Shown one piece after another: positions 10,258 to 20,558 of a DNA stretch of 64,000 nucleotides. The stretch spans positions 161,199-225,198 of the forward strand of contig NZ_JAAAMJ010000005.1 of the NCBI RefSeq assembly GCF_010500835.1, in the 5' to 3' direction. The translations under genes and the position numbers were made by a program. Numbering within the stretch: position 1 is the stretch's first letter; every line of letters begins with the position of its first letter. This stretch comes from Aurantimonas aggregata. GTDB lineage: Bacteria; Pseudomonadota; Alphaproteobacteria; Rhizobiales; Rhizobiaceae. Below the pieces are notes generated by a model. It worked only from the letters and a program-made list of their open reading frames with translations, was not told the DNA's origin and made no database searches.

Positions 10258-11205
10258 ATGACCGTCCATAACGCCATCAAGCGTGCGGCTCTCGCAATTG
10301 TCCTTTCCACCTCGACCGCGGCGGTCGCACCCCTGCTTGCGACGCCGGTGCAGGCCGCGTCCGAAGTCAGCGTCGTCGTCAACCGCCAGCCGATCACCAG
10401 CTTCCAGATCCGCCAGCGCGCGGCCTTCCTGCAGTTGCGCCGGGTCGGCGGCAACGCCACCCAGAAGGCCACCGAAGAGCTGATCGACGAGGAGCTGAAG
10501 AAGCAGGAAATCCGTCGGCGCGGCATCAACGTTCCCGATACGGCGGTGAACGAGGCCTATGGTCGGTTCGCCAGCGAGAACAACATGAACGAGCAGCAGC
10601 TCGCCGAAGTTCTCTCGCGCGCCGGGTTCTCGTCCGATGCGTTCAAGGACTACATCCGGGTGCAGATGGGCTGGGGCCAGGCCGTCCAGGCGCATATGCG
10701 CAGTGCCGAGAAGATGAGCGAACAGGACGTCGTGCAGCGCATGCTGGCGCAGGGCGGACAGAAGCCGTCGACGACCGAGTACACGCTGCAGCAGGTGATC
10801 TTCGTCATCCCGGAAGGACAGCGCGGCGCCCTGCTCGGCCAGCGCAAGCGCGAGGCCGACGGCATGCGGGCGCGCTTCCAGTCCTGCGACGCGACCTACA
10901 CCTTCGCCAAGGGGCTGCGCGACGTCACCGTCCGCGACCTTGGACGTGTCGCCCAGCCGGAACTCCCGGCGCTCTGGAAGGACGACGTCATCAAGGCCGG
11001 CAACGGCAAGACGACACCCGCCAAGGAAACCGAGCGCGGCGTCGAATACATCGCCATCTGCGGCAGCCGCAGCATCTCGGACGACAAGGTCGCCGCGATG
11101 GTGTTCCAGTCCAGCGACCTCGCCAAGCTCGGCGAACAAAGCGGCGGTCCCGACGGCGCCTTCCTGAAGAAACTGCGCGACGAGGCGCAGATCAGCCGCC
11201 GATGA
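10258..11205 (+). CDS. surA: SurA-like periplasmic chaperone/peptidyl-prolyl isomerase
   Basis: This is a 315-residue exported protein with a signal peptide ending near VQAASEV, a SurA N-terminal fold ([20 protein letters not shown], then [18 protein letters not shown]) and a degenerate parvulin-like region after [13 protein letters not shown]. SurA helps fold outer-membrane proteins, and LptD is a classic client. The ATG at 10258 is preceded by a strong GGAGGAGGAG ribosome site. The gene is shorter than E. coli SurA, with one isomerase-like domain at most. It overlaps pdxA by an ATGA. Confidence 0.82.
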   Translation: MTVHNAIKRAALAIVLSTSTAAVAPLLATPVQAASEVSVVVNRQPITSFQIRQRAAFLQLRRVGGNATQKATEELIDEELKKQEIRRRGINVPDTAVNEAYGRFASENNMNEQQLAEVLSRAGFSSDAFKDYIRVQMGWGQAVQAHMRSAEKMSEQDVVQRMLAQGGQKPSTTEYTLQQVIFVIPEGQRGALLGQRKREADGMRARFQSCDATYTFAKGLRDVTVRDLGRVAQPELPALWKDDVIKAGNGKTTPAKETERGVEYIAICGSRSISDDKVAAMVFQSSDLAKLGEQSGGPDGAFLKKLRDEAQISRR

Positions 11206-12248
11206 GCGACAGTGATCGCCGCGATCGGCTGCCGCCGGTCGCGGTCACGCTCGGCGAGCCGTCCGGCGTCGGGCCCGATATCGTCCTCGCCATTCATGCC
11301 GCCTGCCATCCTGATCTGCCGGGCTTCTTCGTCCTGGCCGATCCCCGCATGCTTGCGGCTCGCGCTGCGCGGCTGGGCATTCCCCTGTCGATCCATCCGA
11401 TCTGTGCCCCGCACGAAGCGGCCGATACGCCGCGTGGCGCGCTCGCCGTCCTGCCGCTGGTCAATCGCCAGGGCGAGACCCCGGGCCACATCGACCCCGA
11501 CAATGCCGCCGGGACGATCGAATCCATCGACCGCGCGACGGCGCTCGTCCTTGCCGGCGAGGCCTCGGCGCTCGTCACCGGGCCGATCGACAAGAAGGCG
11601 CTCTACGATGTCGGCTTCCGGCATCCGGGGCATACCGAATATCTTGCCGATCTCTGCGAAAGGCGGCTCGGCCGACCGTTCACGCCGGTCATGTTGCTGA
11701 CCGGGCCGGATCTATCCTGCGTCCCCGTCACCATCCATATCCCCCTCGCCGAGGTTCCAGGCCAGTTGACGAGCGAATTGATCGAAACGACCTGCCGCAT
11801 CGTCGCAGAGGACTATCGCACGCGGCTCGGCATTGCTTCGCCGCGCCTTGCGGTCTCGGGTCTCAATCCGCACGCCGGCGAGAAGGGCGCGATCGGCACC
11901 GAGGAGGAAACGGTGATACGCCCGGCTATCGAGCGATTGCGTGCCTCGGGCATCGACGCCTTCGGGCCGATGCCGGGCGACACGATGTTCCACGCCGAGG
12001 CGCGCCGCAGCTATGACGTGGCGGTGTGCATGTATCACGACCAGGCGCTGATCCCGGCCAAGACGCTCGCCTTCGACCAGACGGTCAACGTGACGCTCGG
12101 CCTGCCGATCATCCGCACCTCGCCCGATCACGGGACCGCGGCTGATATCGCCGGCACCGGCAAGGCGCGGCCCGACAGCTTCCTTGCCGCGCTTCGCCTC
12201 GCCGGGCGCATGGCAGCCGCTTCGACCCACCCGGCGGCCATCGGGTGA
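11202..12248 (+). CDS. pdxA: 4-hydroxythreonine-4-phosphate dehydrogenase
   Basis: This 348-residue enzyme oxidises 4-phosphohydroxy-L-threonine in the DXP-dependent pyridoxal phosphate pathway. The N-terminus [15 protein letters not shown] is the PdxA signature, and metal-binding histidines lie in [17 protein letters not shown] and TSPDHGTA. It overlaps surA upstream (ATGA) and rsmA downstream (GTGA). The lpt-surA-pdxA-rsmA order is widespread in proteobacteria. Confidence 0.94.
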   Translation: MSDSDRRDRLPPVAVTLGEPSGVGPDIVLAIHAACHPDLPGFFVLADPRMLAARAARLGIPLSIHPICAPHEAADTPRGALAVLPLVNRQGETPGHIDPDNAAGTIESIDRATALVLAGEASALVTGPIDKKALYDVGFRHPGHTEYLADLCERRLGRPFTPVMLLTGPDLSCVPVTIHIPLAEVPGQLTSELIETTCRIVAEDYRTRLGIASPRLAVSGLNPHAGEKGAIGTEEETVIRPAIERLRASGIDAFGPMPGDTMFHAEARRSYDVAVCMYHDQALIPAKTLAFDQTVNVTLGLPIIRTSPDHGTAADIAGTGKARPDSFLAALRLAGRMAAASTHPAAIG

Positions 12249-13075
12249 GCCCGATCGACCCGCTGCCGCCATTGCGGACCGTCCTTTTTGAGTACGGGCT
12301 GGAGCCAAGGCGCAGCCTCGGCCAGAACTTCCTGCTGGACCTCAACCTGACCGCCAGGATCGCGCGGCAGGCGCAGCCGCTCGAAGACGCGACGATCGTC
12401 GAAATCGGGCCCGGTCCCGGCGGCCTGACGCGGGCGCTGCTCGCCGAGGGTGCCGGACGGGTGATTGCGATCGAGAAGGATTCGCGCTGCCTGCCGGCGC
12501 TGCACGCCATCGCCGCGCATTACCCCGGACGGCTGGAGATCATCGAAGCCGACGCGCTGAAGCTGGATATCGCGTCGATCGCCCATGAGGGCCCGCTGAA
12601 GGTCGTCGCCAACCTGCCCTACAATGTCGGGACGCAGCTGCTGCTCAACTGGATCGCGACGCCGACATGGCCGCCTTCCTGGGAGAGCCTGACGCTGATG
12701 TTTCAGCGCGAGGTGGCCGAGCGCATCGTCGCGGCACCCGGCTCCGACCATTACGGCCGGCTGGGCGTTCTCGCCGGCTGGCGAACCGTCTCGCGCATCG
12801 CTTTCGACGTTTCGCGCGAGGCGTTCACGCCGCCACCCAAGGTGACCTCCTCGGTGGTGCGGATCGTACCCCGGCCAGAACCGGAGCCCGTCGCCCTCGC
12901 TGCGCTGGAAACGGTAACGGCCGCGGCCTTCGGACAGCGGCGGAAGATGCTGCGCCAGAGCCTCAAGGCGCTCGGCGGCGAGGCCCTGCTCGGCCGCGCC
13001 GGCATCGACCCGCAGCGGCGGGCGGAGACCCTGTCGGTGGCCGAGTTCGTCAGTATCGCCCGGTTGTTAGGCTGA
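12245..13075 (+). CDS. rsmA: 16S rRNA dimethyladenosine transferase
   Basis: This 276-residue S-adenosylmethionine enzyme dimethylates two adjacent adenines near the 3' end of 16S rRNA. The N-terminus [12 protein letters not shown] and the SAM-binding loop [16 protein letters not shown] are canonical, as is the [10 protein letters not shown] catalytic motif (NLPY). The start is the GTG at 12245, which overlaps the pdxA stop by four bases. It is the last gene of the lpt cluster and faces gmk. Confidence 0.94.
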   Translation: MSPIDPLPPLRTVLFEYGLEPRRSLGQNFLLDLNLTARIARQAQPLEDATIVEIGPGPGGLTRALLAEGAGRVIAIEKDSRCLPALHAIAAHYPGRLEIIEADALKLDIASIAHEGPLKVVANLPYNVGTQLLLNWIATPTWPPSWESLTLMFQREVAERIVAAPGSDHYGRLGVLAGWRTVSRIAFDVSREAFTPPPKVTSSVVRIVPRPEPEPVALAALETVTAAAFGQRRKMLRQSLKALGGEALLGRAGIDPQRRAETLSVAEFVSIARLLG

Positions 13076-13101
13076 TCGGCCGATAATCCGATTCCGGGCC
13101 T

Positions 13102-13767
13102 TCAGGCGATTTCTTCGGACAGCAGCTGCGCCGTGAAGTCGTAGAGTCCCGGCCGGCGGTCGCGGCGCAACCGCTCGGCGTTGATGATCGAGCGGACCGC
13201 CGAGAAGGCGCGGTCGAGATCGTCGTTGATCACCACGTAGTCGTAGTCGCGCCAGCGGGCGATCTCCACGCGGGCGTTCTTGAGGCGCACGGCGATGGTC
13301 TCGCCGGAATCCTCCGCGCGGCGCAGCAGCCGCGTCTTCAGCTCGGCCATGGACGGCGGCAGGATGAAGATCGAGACGATGTCGGCCTTCGCCTGGCGCT
13401 GCAGCTGCAGCGCGCCCTGGTAGTCGATGTCGAACAGCATGTCTCGCCCGTCCTGCATCGCCTTCTCGGCGGCCACGCGGGGTGTGCCGTAGAGATTGCC
13501 GTGCACCTCCGCCCATTCGAGCAGGGCGCCGCCCTCACGCATCTGGTGAAACGCCTCGCGCTCGATGAAGTGGTAGTGCACGCCATCGATCTCACTCGCC
13601 CGGCGCTTGCGGGTCGTCACGCTGACCGAGAGCATGAACAGCGGGTCGGAATCGAGCAGGGTCCGGGCGATCGTCGACTTGCCGGCGCCGGACGGCGAGG
13701 AAAGGACGAGCATGAGGCCGCGACGGGCGATCTTGATGGGCGATTCAGTGTCGAAGATCGACGTCAT
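13102..13767 (-). CDS. gmk: guanylate kinase
   Basis: This 221-residue enzyme phosphorylates GMP to GDP. The P-loop [10 protein letters not shown] is near residue 25, followed by the guanylate-binding segment [10 protein letters not shown] and GVHYHF. Its length is normal. It starts 4 bp inside the end of the yicC-like gene on the same strand, the conserved yicC-gmk pair. Confidence 0.95.
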   Translation of the reverse strand: MTSIFDTESPIKIARRGLMLVLSSPSGAGKSTIARTLLDSDPLFMLSVSVTTRKRRASEIDGVHYHFIEREAFHQMREGGALLEWAEVHGNLYGTPRVAAEKAMQDGRDMLFDIDYQGALQLQRQAKADIVSIFILPPSMAELKTRLLRRAEDSGETIAVRLKNARVEIARWRDYDYVVINDDLDRAFSAVRSIINAERLRRDRRPGLYDFTAQLLSEEIA

Positions 13768-14651
13768 TCTAGATTCTGCACCTGTTCACGGAATTGATCG
13801 ATCACGACCTTCAACTCCAGCCCGATGGCGGTGAGCGAGGTCGCGTTCGACTTGGAGCAGACCGTATTCGATTCGCGGTTGAATTCCTGCGATAAAAAGT
13901 CGAGCCGCCGCCCGATCGGTCCGCCGTGGTCGAGCAGTGCGCGCGCTGCGTCGACATGCGCCCTGAGACGGTCGAGTTCCTCGCGAATGTCGGCCTTCGT
14001 CGCCAGGAGCGCTGCCTCCTGATGCAGGCGGGCCTCGTCGAGCCGTGCATCCGCGCCCAGGAGATCGGCGACCTGCGACGCCAGTCTTTGCCTGATGGCC
14101 TCTAGCGAGCGCGCCGGGTCCGCTTCGGCGCGTTCGACGAGCGACGCGATCTCGTCCACGCGCATCAGCAGGATCTCGCGCAGGGCGTCGCCCTCCGACT
14201 GACGGGCGATGGCCAGCGCATCGAGGGCAGCGGCGAAGCCATCGGTCACGGCGGCATGTCGCCGGGCCTCGACCTCCGGCTCCGGCCGGGCTTCGGCGAT
14301 GTCGACGACGCCCTTGATCGCGAGGATGCCATCGGCCGTCGGCGCGGCGGCATGGCCATCCGCAACGAGCCGGGACGACAGCGTCAGCACGCGAGCCAGC
14401 ATGGCGTCGTTGACGATGAATTCGGGCAAGCTGGCTTCGCGCTTGAGCTGCAGGCTGGCCTGGATGTTGCCGCGCGACAGGCGGGAGCTGGCAAGGCGTC
14501 GCAGCCCGGCCTCGATCGGCTCGAAACCCGGCGGCAGGCGCAGCCGCATGTCGAGGCTCTTGCCGTTGACGGAGCGAAGCTCCCAGACGAACTCGATGCC
14601 CTCGGCGAAGTCTTCGTGGCGGGCAAAGCCCGTCATGCTCTGGACGGGCAT
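13764..14651 (-). CDS. YicC family endoribonuclease-like protein
   Basis: This is a 295-residue protein of the YicC/YloC family. The N-terminal [10 protein letters not shown] and the C-terminal EFNREANT-like stretch (here [15 protein letters not shown]) with [19 protein letters not shown] are the family hallmarks. E. coli YicC has been linked to small-RNA decay as an endoribonuclease; that role here is by homology only. Its stop overlaps the gmk start. Confidence 0.9.
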   Translation of the reverse strand: MPVQSMTGFARHEDFAEGIEFVWELRSVNGKSLDMRLRLPPGFEPIEAGLRRLASSRLSRGNIQASLQLKREASLPEFIVNDAMLARVLTLSSRLVADGHAAAPTADGILAIKGVVDIAEARPEPEVEARRHAAVTDGFAAALDALAIARQSEGDALREILLMRVDEIASLVERAEADPARSLEAIRQRLASQVADLLGADARLDEARLHQEAALLATKADIREELDRLRAHVDAARALLDHGGPIGRRLDFLSQEFNRESNTVCSKSNATSLTAIGLELKVVIDQFREQVQNLE

Positions 14652-14696
14652 GGCCTGACCCCTCTTGCGTTCAGCCGCCGACGGGGCGCCGCCCCG

Positions 14697-15815
14697 TCAC
14701 TCGGCCGCTTCGGCCGCGGCCCGCTGCTGGCGTTCGTATTCGCGGTATCGCTGGACGTTGCGGTTGTGCTCGTCCAGCGTCTCGGCGAAGACGTGCCCGC
14801 CGGTCCCGTCGGCGACGAAGTAGACGTCATCGGTTTCGAGCGGATTGGCCACGGCTTCCAGCGCCGCACGCCCCGGATTGGCAATCGGGCCGGGCGGCAG
14901 GCCGTTGATCCGATAGGTGTTGTAGGGCGTGTCGCTCTCGATGTCGGACTGGGTGACCGGCGCGTCGCTCGGCTTTCCGGCACCGCCATAGACGCCATAG
15001 AGGAACGTCGGATCCGACTGCAGCCGCATGCCCTTGCGCAGCCGGTTGACGAAGACCGACGCCACGTGCGGTCGCTCGCTGTCCACACCAGTCTCACGCT
15101 CGACGATGGAGGCAAGCGTGAGGAACTGGCCGATATCGTCGACCGGCACCTCCGGGTCGCGGGTCTCCCATATCTCGGCCACGAGCCGGTCCTGGGCGTC
15201 CTTCATGCGCTGGATGAGGGCCTTCCGGCTGTCGCCGCGCTGGACCAGATAGGTGTCCGGACGCAGCGTGCCCTCGGGCAGCAGTTCGGGCATCTCGCCG
15301 GTGAGAACCTCCGACGCGGCAACCCGGTCGTAGATGCGCTGCACGGTCCAGCCTTCCGGGATCGTCACGGAGTGGACGATCGACTTGCCGCTGCGCAGTT
15401 GTTCCATCACGCCGCGCATCGAGACGCCGGGCGTGAAGGCGTATTCGCCGGGCTTCAGCTCGCCGCCGGCGCCGGCAAACCGAACGCCGTACTCGAAGAC
15501 CTGCGCGTCGCTGATGATCCCCTCGCGCTCCAGCCCGGCCGCGATGGTCTGCGCGCCGGAACCGCTGGGCACCACATAGGTGGCTTCCTGGCGAAGCGGA
15601 CCCTCGCCCTCGAACTCTCCCGCGCCCCAGTAGATCACGGCGCCGGCTGCCAGCATCACGAACAGCACCGCCGACAGGCAGAAGTTGAGGAAGATGACGA
15701 TCTGGCTGCGGGCATGGCGCGAACGCCGCGGCGGCAAGGGAGCCGGCGACGGGCGCAACTCGCGGGCCGCCCTGCGGCGCTCGCGTCTTGAATCGGCTCC
15801 CGAGTCCTGGCTCAC
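14697..15815 (-). CDS. mltG: endolytic murein transglycosylase MltG
   Basis: This 372-residue protein has one N-terminal membrane anchor (ILNFCLSAVLFVMLAAGAVIY-like, about residues 42-63) and a periplasmic YceG domain. The catalytic-glutamate region is LASIVERETG, followed by RPHVASVFVNRLRKGM and LQSDPTFLYG, all conserved in MltG. It cleaves nascent glycan strands and so sets peptidoglycan chain length. The 45-bp gap to the yicC-like gene suggests co-transcription. Confidence 0.92.
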   Translation of the reverse strand: MSQDSGADSRRERRRAARELRPSPAPLPPRRSRHARSQIVIFLNFCLSAVLFVMLAAGAVIYWGAGEFEGEGPLRQEATYVVPSGSGAQTIAAGLEREGIISDAQVFEYGVRFAGAGGELKPGEYAFTPGVSMRGVMEQLRSGKSIVHSVTIPEGWTVQRIYDRVAASEVLTGEMPELLPEGTLRPDTYLVQRGDSRKALIQRMKDAQDRLVAEIWETRDPEVPVDDIGQFLTLASIVERETGVDSERPHVASVFVNRLRKGMRLQSDPTFLYGVYGGAGKPSDAPVTQSDIESDTPYNTYRINGLPPGPIANPGRAALEAVANPLETDDVYFVADGTGGHVFAETLDEHNRNVQRYREYERQQRAAAEAAE

Positions 15816-15915
15816 CGGATGGTCCCCCGAATGTGTTGCCGTGACCGCCGAAGCATCACTGGAATGTGGCGAAAGCCCGGACGCCTGAACGCGCCCGGCC
15901 TGTCAATTCGCGGGA

Positions 15916-17181
15916 CTATTCGTCCACGCGCCGCAGGATCAGCGACGCGTTGGTTCCGCCGAATCCGAAGGAGTTCGACAGCGCGATGTTGATCTCTTTC
16001 TCGCGCTTCACGTGCGGCACGAGATCGATCTTCGTCTCGACCGACGGATTGTCGAGATTGAGCGTCGGCGGCGCGACATTGTCGCGGATCGCCAGCGCCG
16101 AGAAGATCGCTTCCACTGCACCCGCGGCACCGAGCAGGTGGCCGATGGCCGACTTGGTCGAGGACATCGAGATGCCCTCTGCCGCGTCGCCGAGCAGACG
16201 TTCGATCGCCCGGAGCTCGATCTCGTCGCCGAGCGGCGTCGAGGTGCCGTGGGCGTTGACGTAGTCGATATCGGAAGGGGTGATGCCGGCCCGCTTCATC
16301 GCTGCCGACATGCAGCGGAAGGCGCCGTCGCCGTCTTCCGACGGGGCGGTGATGTGGTAGGCGTCGCCAGACATGCCGTAGCCGATGACTTCGGCATAGA
16401 TGCGCGCGCCGCGTGCCTTGGCGTGCTCGTAATCCTCGAGAACGACGATGCCGGCGCCCTCGCCCATCACGAAGCCGTCGCGGTCACGGTCGTAGGGACG
16501 CGAGCCGCGGGTCGGGTCGTCGTTGAAATGCGTCGACAGCGCCCGGCAGGCGGCAAAGCCGGCAACGGCGAGTCGCGACACCGGCGATTCCGCGCCGCCG
16601 GCGACCATCACGTCGGCATCGCCAAGCGCGATGATCCGCGCGGCGTCGCCGATCGCGTGGGCACCCGTCGAACAGGCGGTGACCACGGAATGATTCGGCC
16701 CTTTGAGACCATTGCGAATCGACACGTGGCCAGACGCGAGGTTGATCAGGCTGCCGGGGATGAAGAACGGGCTGACCCGGCGGGGGCCCTTTTCGGCAAG
16801 GATCAGCGCACTGCGCTCGATGCCCTGCAGGCCGCCGATACCCGAACCGATCAGAACGCCGCTGGCGATCTGGTCCTCGTAGGTTTCGGGATGCCAGTCG
16901 GCGTCGTCCAGCGCCTCGGAGGCGGCAGCCATCGCGAAGACGATGAAATCATCGACCTTGCGCTGCTCCTTCGGCTCCATCCATTGATCTGGATTGAAGG
17001 TGCCGTCTTCACCGGCCCCACGCGGAATCTGTCCGGCAATCTGGCAAGCGAGGTCACCGACCTCGAAATGCTCGATCCGCTTCAGACCGCTCTCGCCGTT
17101 CAGGAGGCGTTTCCATGTGACGCCGGCACCGGCCCCAAGGGGGCTGACCATGCCGACGCCAGTAATTACAACTCGTCTCAT
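15916..17181 (-). CDS. fabF: 3-oxoacyl-ACP synthase II
   Basis: This 421-residue condensing enzyme performs fatty-acid elongation. The nucleophile Cys lies in [15 protein letters not shown], and the catalytic histidines lie in [11 protein letters not shown] and [11 protein letters not shown]. The ATG at 17181 ([12 protein letters not shown]) is chosen over the TTG three bases upstream. It lies downstream of acpP on the same strand. Confidence 0.96.
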   Translation of the reverse strand: MRRVVITGVGMVSPLGAGAGVTWKRLLNGESGLKRIEHFEVGDLACQIAGQIPRGAGEDGTFNPDQWMEPKEQRKVDDFIVFAMAAASEALDDADWHPETYEDQIASGVLIGSGIGGLQGIERSALILAEKGPRRVSPFFIPGSLINLASGHVSIRNGLKGPNHSVVTACSTGAHAIGDAARIIALGDADVMVAGGAESPVSRLAVAGFAACRALSTHFNDDPTRGSRPYDRDRDGFVMGEGAGIVVLEDYEHAKARGARIYAEVIGYGMSGDAYHITAPSEDGDGAFRCMSAAMKRAGITPSDIDYVNAHGTSTPLGDEIELRAIERLLGDAAEGISMSSTKSAIGHLLGAAGAVEAIFSALAIRDNVAPPTLNLDNPSVETKIDLVPHVKREKEINIALSNSFGFGGTNASLILRRVDE

Positions 17182-17221
17182 CAATTGCTCAATCGCTGAG
17201 GCGGACGCTCCGCCCGAAGCG

Positions 17222-17458
17222 TCAGGCCTGATTCTTCTCGATGAACTTCACCGCGTCGCCGACGGTGAGGATCGTCTCGGCGGCATCGTCCGGGATCTCG
17301 ACGCCGAACTCTTCCTCGAAGGCCATGACGAGCTCGACCGTGTCGAGGCTGTCGGCACCGAGATCGTCGATGAAGCTGGCGTTCTCGGTGACCTTCTCCT
17401 GCTCGACGCCCAGATGTTCGACGACGATCTTCTTCACTCGCTCGGCGGTATCGCTCAT
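17222..17458 (-). CDS. acpP: acyl carrier protein
   Basis: This is a 78-residue acidic protein with the phosphopantetheine attachment site [14 protein letters not shown], in which Ser is the modified residue. It carries growing acyl chains between the Fab enzymes. The start at 17458 ([10 protein letters not shown]) gives the normal length; an upstream in-frame start would add a basic tail. It lies between fabG and fabF. Confidence 0.97.
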   Translation of the reverse strand: MSDTAERVKKIVVEHLGVEQEKVTENASFIDDLGADSLDTVELVMAFEEEFGVEIPDDAAETILTVGDAVKFIEKNQA

Positions 17459-17621
17459 TGTCAGTCCTCTATTGCGATGGTGCTGCCGCATTCGTTAGAC
17501 GCGGGGCGGCGCTTTATCAAGCGGCGCCGGCATTTCGGTCATGCGCCAGCTTTGGATCGAATGGTTCGGTGGCGCGGCGCTTACCACGCCGCGACGCGGG
17601 GGCCAAGGGAAAGCCCAAGGA

Positions 17622-18359
17622 TCAGATCATCACCATGCCGCCGTTGACGTGCAGCGTCTGGCCGGTGACGTAGCCGGCCTGATCGGACGCCAGATAGACC
17701 GCGGCGGCGGCGATGTCGCCCCCCTCGCCCATCCGCTTCATGGGAATGGCCCCCATGATGCCGTCCTTCTGCTTGTCGTTCAGCTTGTCGGTCATCGCGC
17801 TGGTGATGAAGCCCGGGGCGATGCAGTTGACCGTCACATTGCGCGAGGCGATCTCCTGCGCCAGCGATTTCGAGAAGCCGATCATGCCTGCCTTGGCGGC
17901 GCAATAATTGGCCTGGCCGGGATTGCCGGTGACGCCGACGATCGAGGTGATGTTGATGATTCGCCCGTGCCGGCGACGCATCATCGGATGGGTGATGCCG
18001 CGCGTCAGCCGGAAGGCGGCGGTGAGATCGACTTCGATGACGCTGTCCCAGTCGTCGTCCGACATCCGCACGAACAGCCCGTCGCGGGTGATGCCGGCAT
18101 TGTTGACGAGGATGTCGACGCCCTGCATCTCCGCTTCGGCAGTTTCGGCCAGCGCCTTCTGCGCGTCGCGGTCGGCAAGGTCGGCGGGAAACACCATGGT
18201 GCGCTCGCCGAGTTCGGCGGCGAGTGCGTCGAGCTTCTCCCGCCGCGTGCCGTGCAGGCCCACCGTGGCGCCGGCGGCGTGGAACGCGCGTGCGATCGCC
18301 TCGCCGATGCCGCCGCTGGCGCCGGTGACGAGCGCCTTGCGCCCGGTCAGATCAAACAT
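17622..18359 (-). CDS. fabG: 3-oxoacyl-ACP reductase
   Basis: This 245-residue short-chain dehydrogenase reduces 3-oxoacyl-ACP with NADPH. It has the nucleotide-binding motif TGASGGIGEAIA, the NNAG motif, the active-site Tyr-x3-Lys in ANYCAAKAG and a serine in NITSIVG. The ATG at 18359 (MFDLTGRKALV) is preferred. Its position between fabD and acpP separates it from general SDRs. Confidence 0.95.
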   Translation of the reverse strand: MFDLTGRKALVTGASGGIGEAIARAFHAAGATVGLHGTRREKLDALAAELGERTMVFPADLADRDAQKALAETAEAEMQGVDILVNNAGITRDGLFVRMSDDDWDSVIEVDLTAAFRLTRGITHPMMRRRHGRIINITSIVGVTGNPGQANYCAAKAGMIGFSKSLAQEIASRNVTVNCIAPGFITSAMTDKLNDKQKDGIMGAIPMKRMGEGGDIAAAAVYLASDQAGYVTGQTLHVNGGMVMI

Positions 18360-18405
18360 CTGGTTTCCTTCCCTGATCGTTACCGTGGCTCCTGGCCCCA
18401 GGCCT

Positions 18406-19344
18406 TCAGCCCCGTTCTCCGGAAAATGCCCGGACCTCGTCAACCGTCCCGATGGCAGACGTAACGAGGTTCTTGTCGATACGGCGGGCGAGCCCGCTCA
18501 GCACCTTGCCGCTGCCGATCTCGACCAGCCTCGTCACCCCGTTACGAGCGAGGAACTCGACGCTCTCGCGCCAGCGGACCTGCCCGGTCACCTGGCGGAC
18601 CAGGCGCTCACGAATCTCGTCCGGCGCCGATGTCGGGCTGGCCGTGACGTTCGATATGACCGGGATGGAAGGCGCGGCGATGACGGTCTCGGCCAGAGCT
18701 GCCTGCATGCGTTCGGCCGCCGGCTGCATCAGCCGGCAGTGAAAGGGTGCGGAGACGGACAGCGGGATGGCACGCTTGGCGCCGCGCTCCGGCGCCAACG
18801 CCACGGCGCGGTCGATGGCCGCCTTGTCGCCGGAAATGACGATCTGTCCGCCGCCATTGTCGTTCGCGGGCTCGCAGACCTGCCCCTCGGCCGCAGCCTC
18901 GCAGAGGGCGAGGACCGCATCTGCGTCGAGGCCGAGAATGGCGGCCATCGCACCTTCGCCCTGCGGGACGGCCATCTGCATCGCAGTGCCGCGGATGCGC
19001 AGCAGCCGGGCCGTGTCGGCGGCGGTGATCGCGCCGGCGGCGGCCAGCGCCGAGTATTCGCCGAGCGAGTGGCCGGCGACGTAGCGCGCCTCGGTCAGGC
19101 TGAAGCCTTTGGCCTCGAGCGCCCGCAGCGCCGCCATCGACACCGCCATCAGCGCCGGCTGGGCATTGGCCGTCAGGGTCAGCTGGTCTTCCGGTCCGTC
19201 GAAGATCAGCGTCGAGAGCTTCTCGCCCAGCGCCTCGTCGACTTCCTCGAAGATGGCACGGCTTTCAGCGAACGAGTCATAGAGCGTCCGGCCCATGCCG
19301 ACGCTCTGACTGCCCTGTCCCGGAAAAACCAATGCCATGGCCAT
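18406..19344 (-). CDS. fabD: malonyl-CoA:ACP transacylase
   Basis: This 312-residue enzyme loads malonyl groups onto ACP. The catalytic serine is in AGHSLGEYSALAAAG, preceded by VFPGQGSQ at the N-terminus, and the histidine is in SVSAPFHCRLM. The ATG at 19344 (MAMALVFPGQG) fits the family. It is the first gene of the fabD-fabG-acpP-fabF run and is divergent from rpsF. Confidence 0.95.
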   Translation of the reverse strand: MAMALVFPGQGSQSVGMGRTLYDSFAESRAIFEEVDEALGEKLSTLIFDGPEDQLTLTANAQPALMAVSMAALRALEAKGFSLTEARYVAGHSLGEYSALAAAGAITAADTARLLRIRGTAMQMAVPQGEGAMAAILGLDADAVLALCEAAAEGQVCEPANDNGGGQIVISGDKAAIDRAVALAPERGAKRAIPLSVSAPFHCRLMQPAAERMQAALAETVIAAPSIPVISNVTASPTSAPDEIRERLVRQVTGQVRWRESVEFLARNGVTRLVEIGSGKVLSGLARRIDKNLVTSAIGTVDEVRAFSGERG

Positions 19345-19720
19345 GCGCCATCTCCTGTGATCTCTTGTCGGCGAATGCCCGCAATGATTGCCGCCGCCGT
19401 CTCCTGTCAAGGCTGCGGGGCGGAAGTGCGGCGCTTCCCGTCCGCCGGCAAGACGTCCGAGGGGTTGAAACCCCACCGGAAACCCGGTACTTGCACCCCG
19501 TTACTGCTCGGGCCTCAGCTGGGGGCTGAACGGAAGGCTGCCGCTGTGCCGGCAACAGGGTGCCATAGAAGGCATCGGCTTCCCGTGTCTCCGCTCTCGA
19601 CCGTTCTCGTACAGGCGCCTTTCCACATCGTCCCGGGTCACCGGGTTCGCAGGGAAGTCGACGAGGCTTAGCCGCTGTACCCGGGCAGATGCGAACGAAA
19701 CAATGGAAAGGCGATAGCGC
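19345..19720. promoter_or_regulatory. divergent fabD/rpsF intergenic region with candidate S6 leader
   Basis: This 376-bp gap between two divergent operons must hold promoters for both, but no clear -35/-10 pair is obvious. A perfect 7-bp inverted repeat, CCCGGGT at 19632-19638 and ACCCGGG at 19679-19685, sits just before rpsF and could close a leader stem. Bacterial rpsF leaders often bind the S6:S18 complex for autoregulation. That this one does is inference. Confidence 0.35.
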
Positions 19721-20173
19721 ATGGCTCTTTACGAGCACGTATTTCTTTCGCGCCAGGATATCTCGAACCAACAGGTCGAGGCTCTCGTCGAGCAGTATCG
19801 TGGCGTTCTCGAGGCCAATGGCGGCTCGGTCGGCAAGGTCGAGAACTGGGGCCTCAAGACCCTCACCTACCGGATCAACAAGAACCGGAAGGCCTATTAC
19901 ACGCTGATGAACATCGACGCCCCTTCGGCGGCGGTCCAGGAGATGGAGCGCCAGATGCGCTTCAACGAAGACATCCTTCGCTACATCACCATCCGCGTCG
20001 AAGAGCACGAAGACGCCCAGTCGGTGATGATGCAGAAGCGCGACGACCGGCCCCGCCGTGGCGGCCGCGACGATCGCGGTGACCGGGGCGACCGTCCCCG
20101 CCGTGACGATGACCGCCCGCGTCGCGATCGCGACGATGACCGCCCGCGCCGCAGCCGTGACGATTCGGAGTAA
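19721..20173 (+). CDS. rpsF: 30S ribosomal protein S6
   Basis: This 150-residue protein contains the S6 core ([41 protein letters not shown]) in the first 105 or so residues. A low-complexity tail of alternating Arg and Asp follows (for example [16 protein letters not shown]). Extended charged S6 tails are known in rhizobia. The protein forms a heterodimer with S18, encoded next. Confidence 0.96.
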   Translation: MALYEHVFLSRQDISNQQVEALVEQYRGVLEANGGSVGKVENWGLKTLTYRINKNRKAYYTLMNIDAPSAAVQEMERQMRFNEDILRYITIRVEEHEDAQSVMMQKRDDRPRRGGRDDRGDRGDRPRRDDDRPRRDRDDDRPRRSRDDSE

Positions 20174-20179
20174 GAAAAC

Positions 20180-20428
20180 ATGGTCGATATCGCTCAGCTT
20201 CCCACCCGCCGGCCGTTTCATCGCCGCCGCAAGTCCGACCCGTTCGCCGGCACCGATTCGCCGAAGATCGACTACAAGGACGTTCGTCTCCTGCAGCGCT
20301 ACATTTCCGAGCGCGGCAAGATCGTCCCGTCGCGGATCACCGCCGTATCGCAGAAGAACCAGCGGGCCCTCGCCCGTGCGATCAAGCGCGCCCGCTTCCT
20401 CGGCCTTCTGCCCTACGTCCTGAAGTAG
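20180..20428 (+). CDS. rpsR: 30S ribosomal protein S18
   Basis: This 82-residue protein has the S18 core: [27 protein letters not shown], and [18 protein letters not shown] ending GLLPY. It lies 6 bp after rpsF in the usual operon. Confidence 0.97.
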   Translation: MVDIAQLPTRRPFHRRRKSDPFAGTDSPKIDYKDVRLLQRYISERGKIVPSRITAVSQKNQRALARAIKRARFLGLLPYVLK

Positions 20429-20440
20429 GACTTCGATACC

Positions 20441-20468
20441 GGGAGACGGCGCATGCGCGCCGCCTCCC
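20441..20468 (+). terminator. hairpin after rpsR
   Basis: GGGAG-A-CGGCGC, loop ATGC, GCGCCG-C-CTCCC forms an 11-bp stem with one mismatch, 12 bp after the rpsR stop. There is no T-run, so it may be a processing or partial-termination hairpin rather than a strong intrinsic terminator. Confidence 0.5.
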
Positions 20469-20558
20469 GTCCCTCGCGCGTCAGGCCGCCGCGGGACACG
20501 ACCAAGCCTAGTTGGGGCGATCGCCTCTAACTGCCGCGAGCAGGACAGCGCACCGAAG

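Noticed and set aside
7476..10529. Very long minus-strand open frame (over 1000 codons)
   Set aside because: It is antisense to lptG, lptD and surA; its composition is typical of a frame opened by high GC, with no domain.
14256..15791. 511-codon plus-strand frame
   Set aside because: Antisense to the yicC-like gene and mltG; His/Arg/Gly-rich with no recognisable fold.
17908..19671. 587-codon plus-strand frame
   Set aside because: Antisense to fabG and fabD; an artefact of GC bias.
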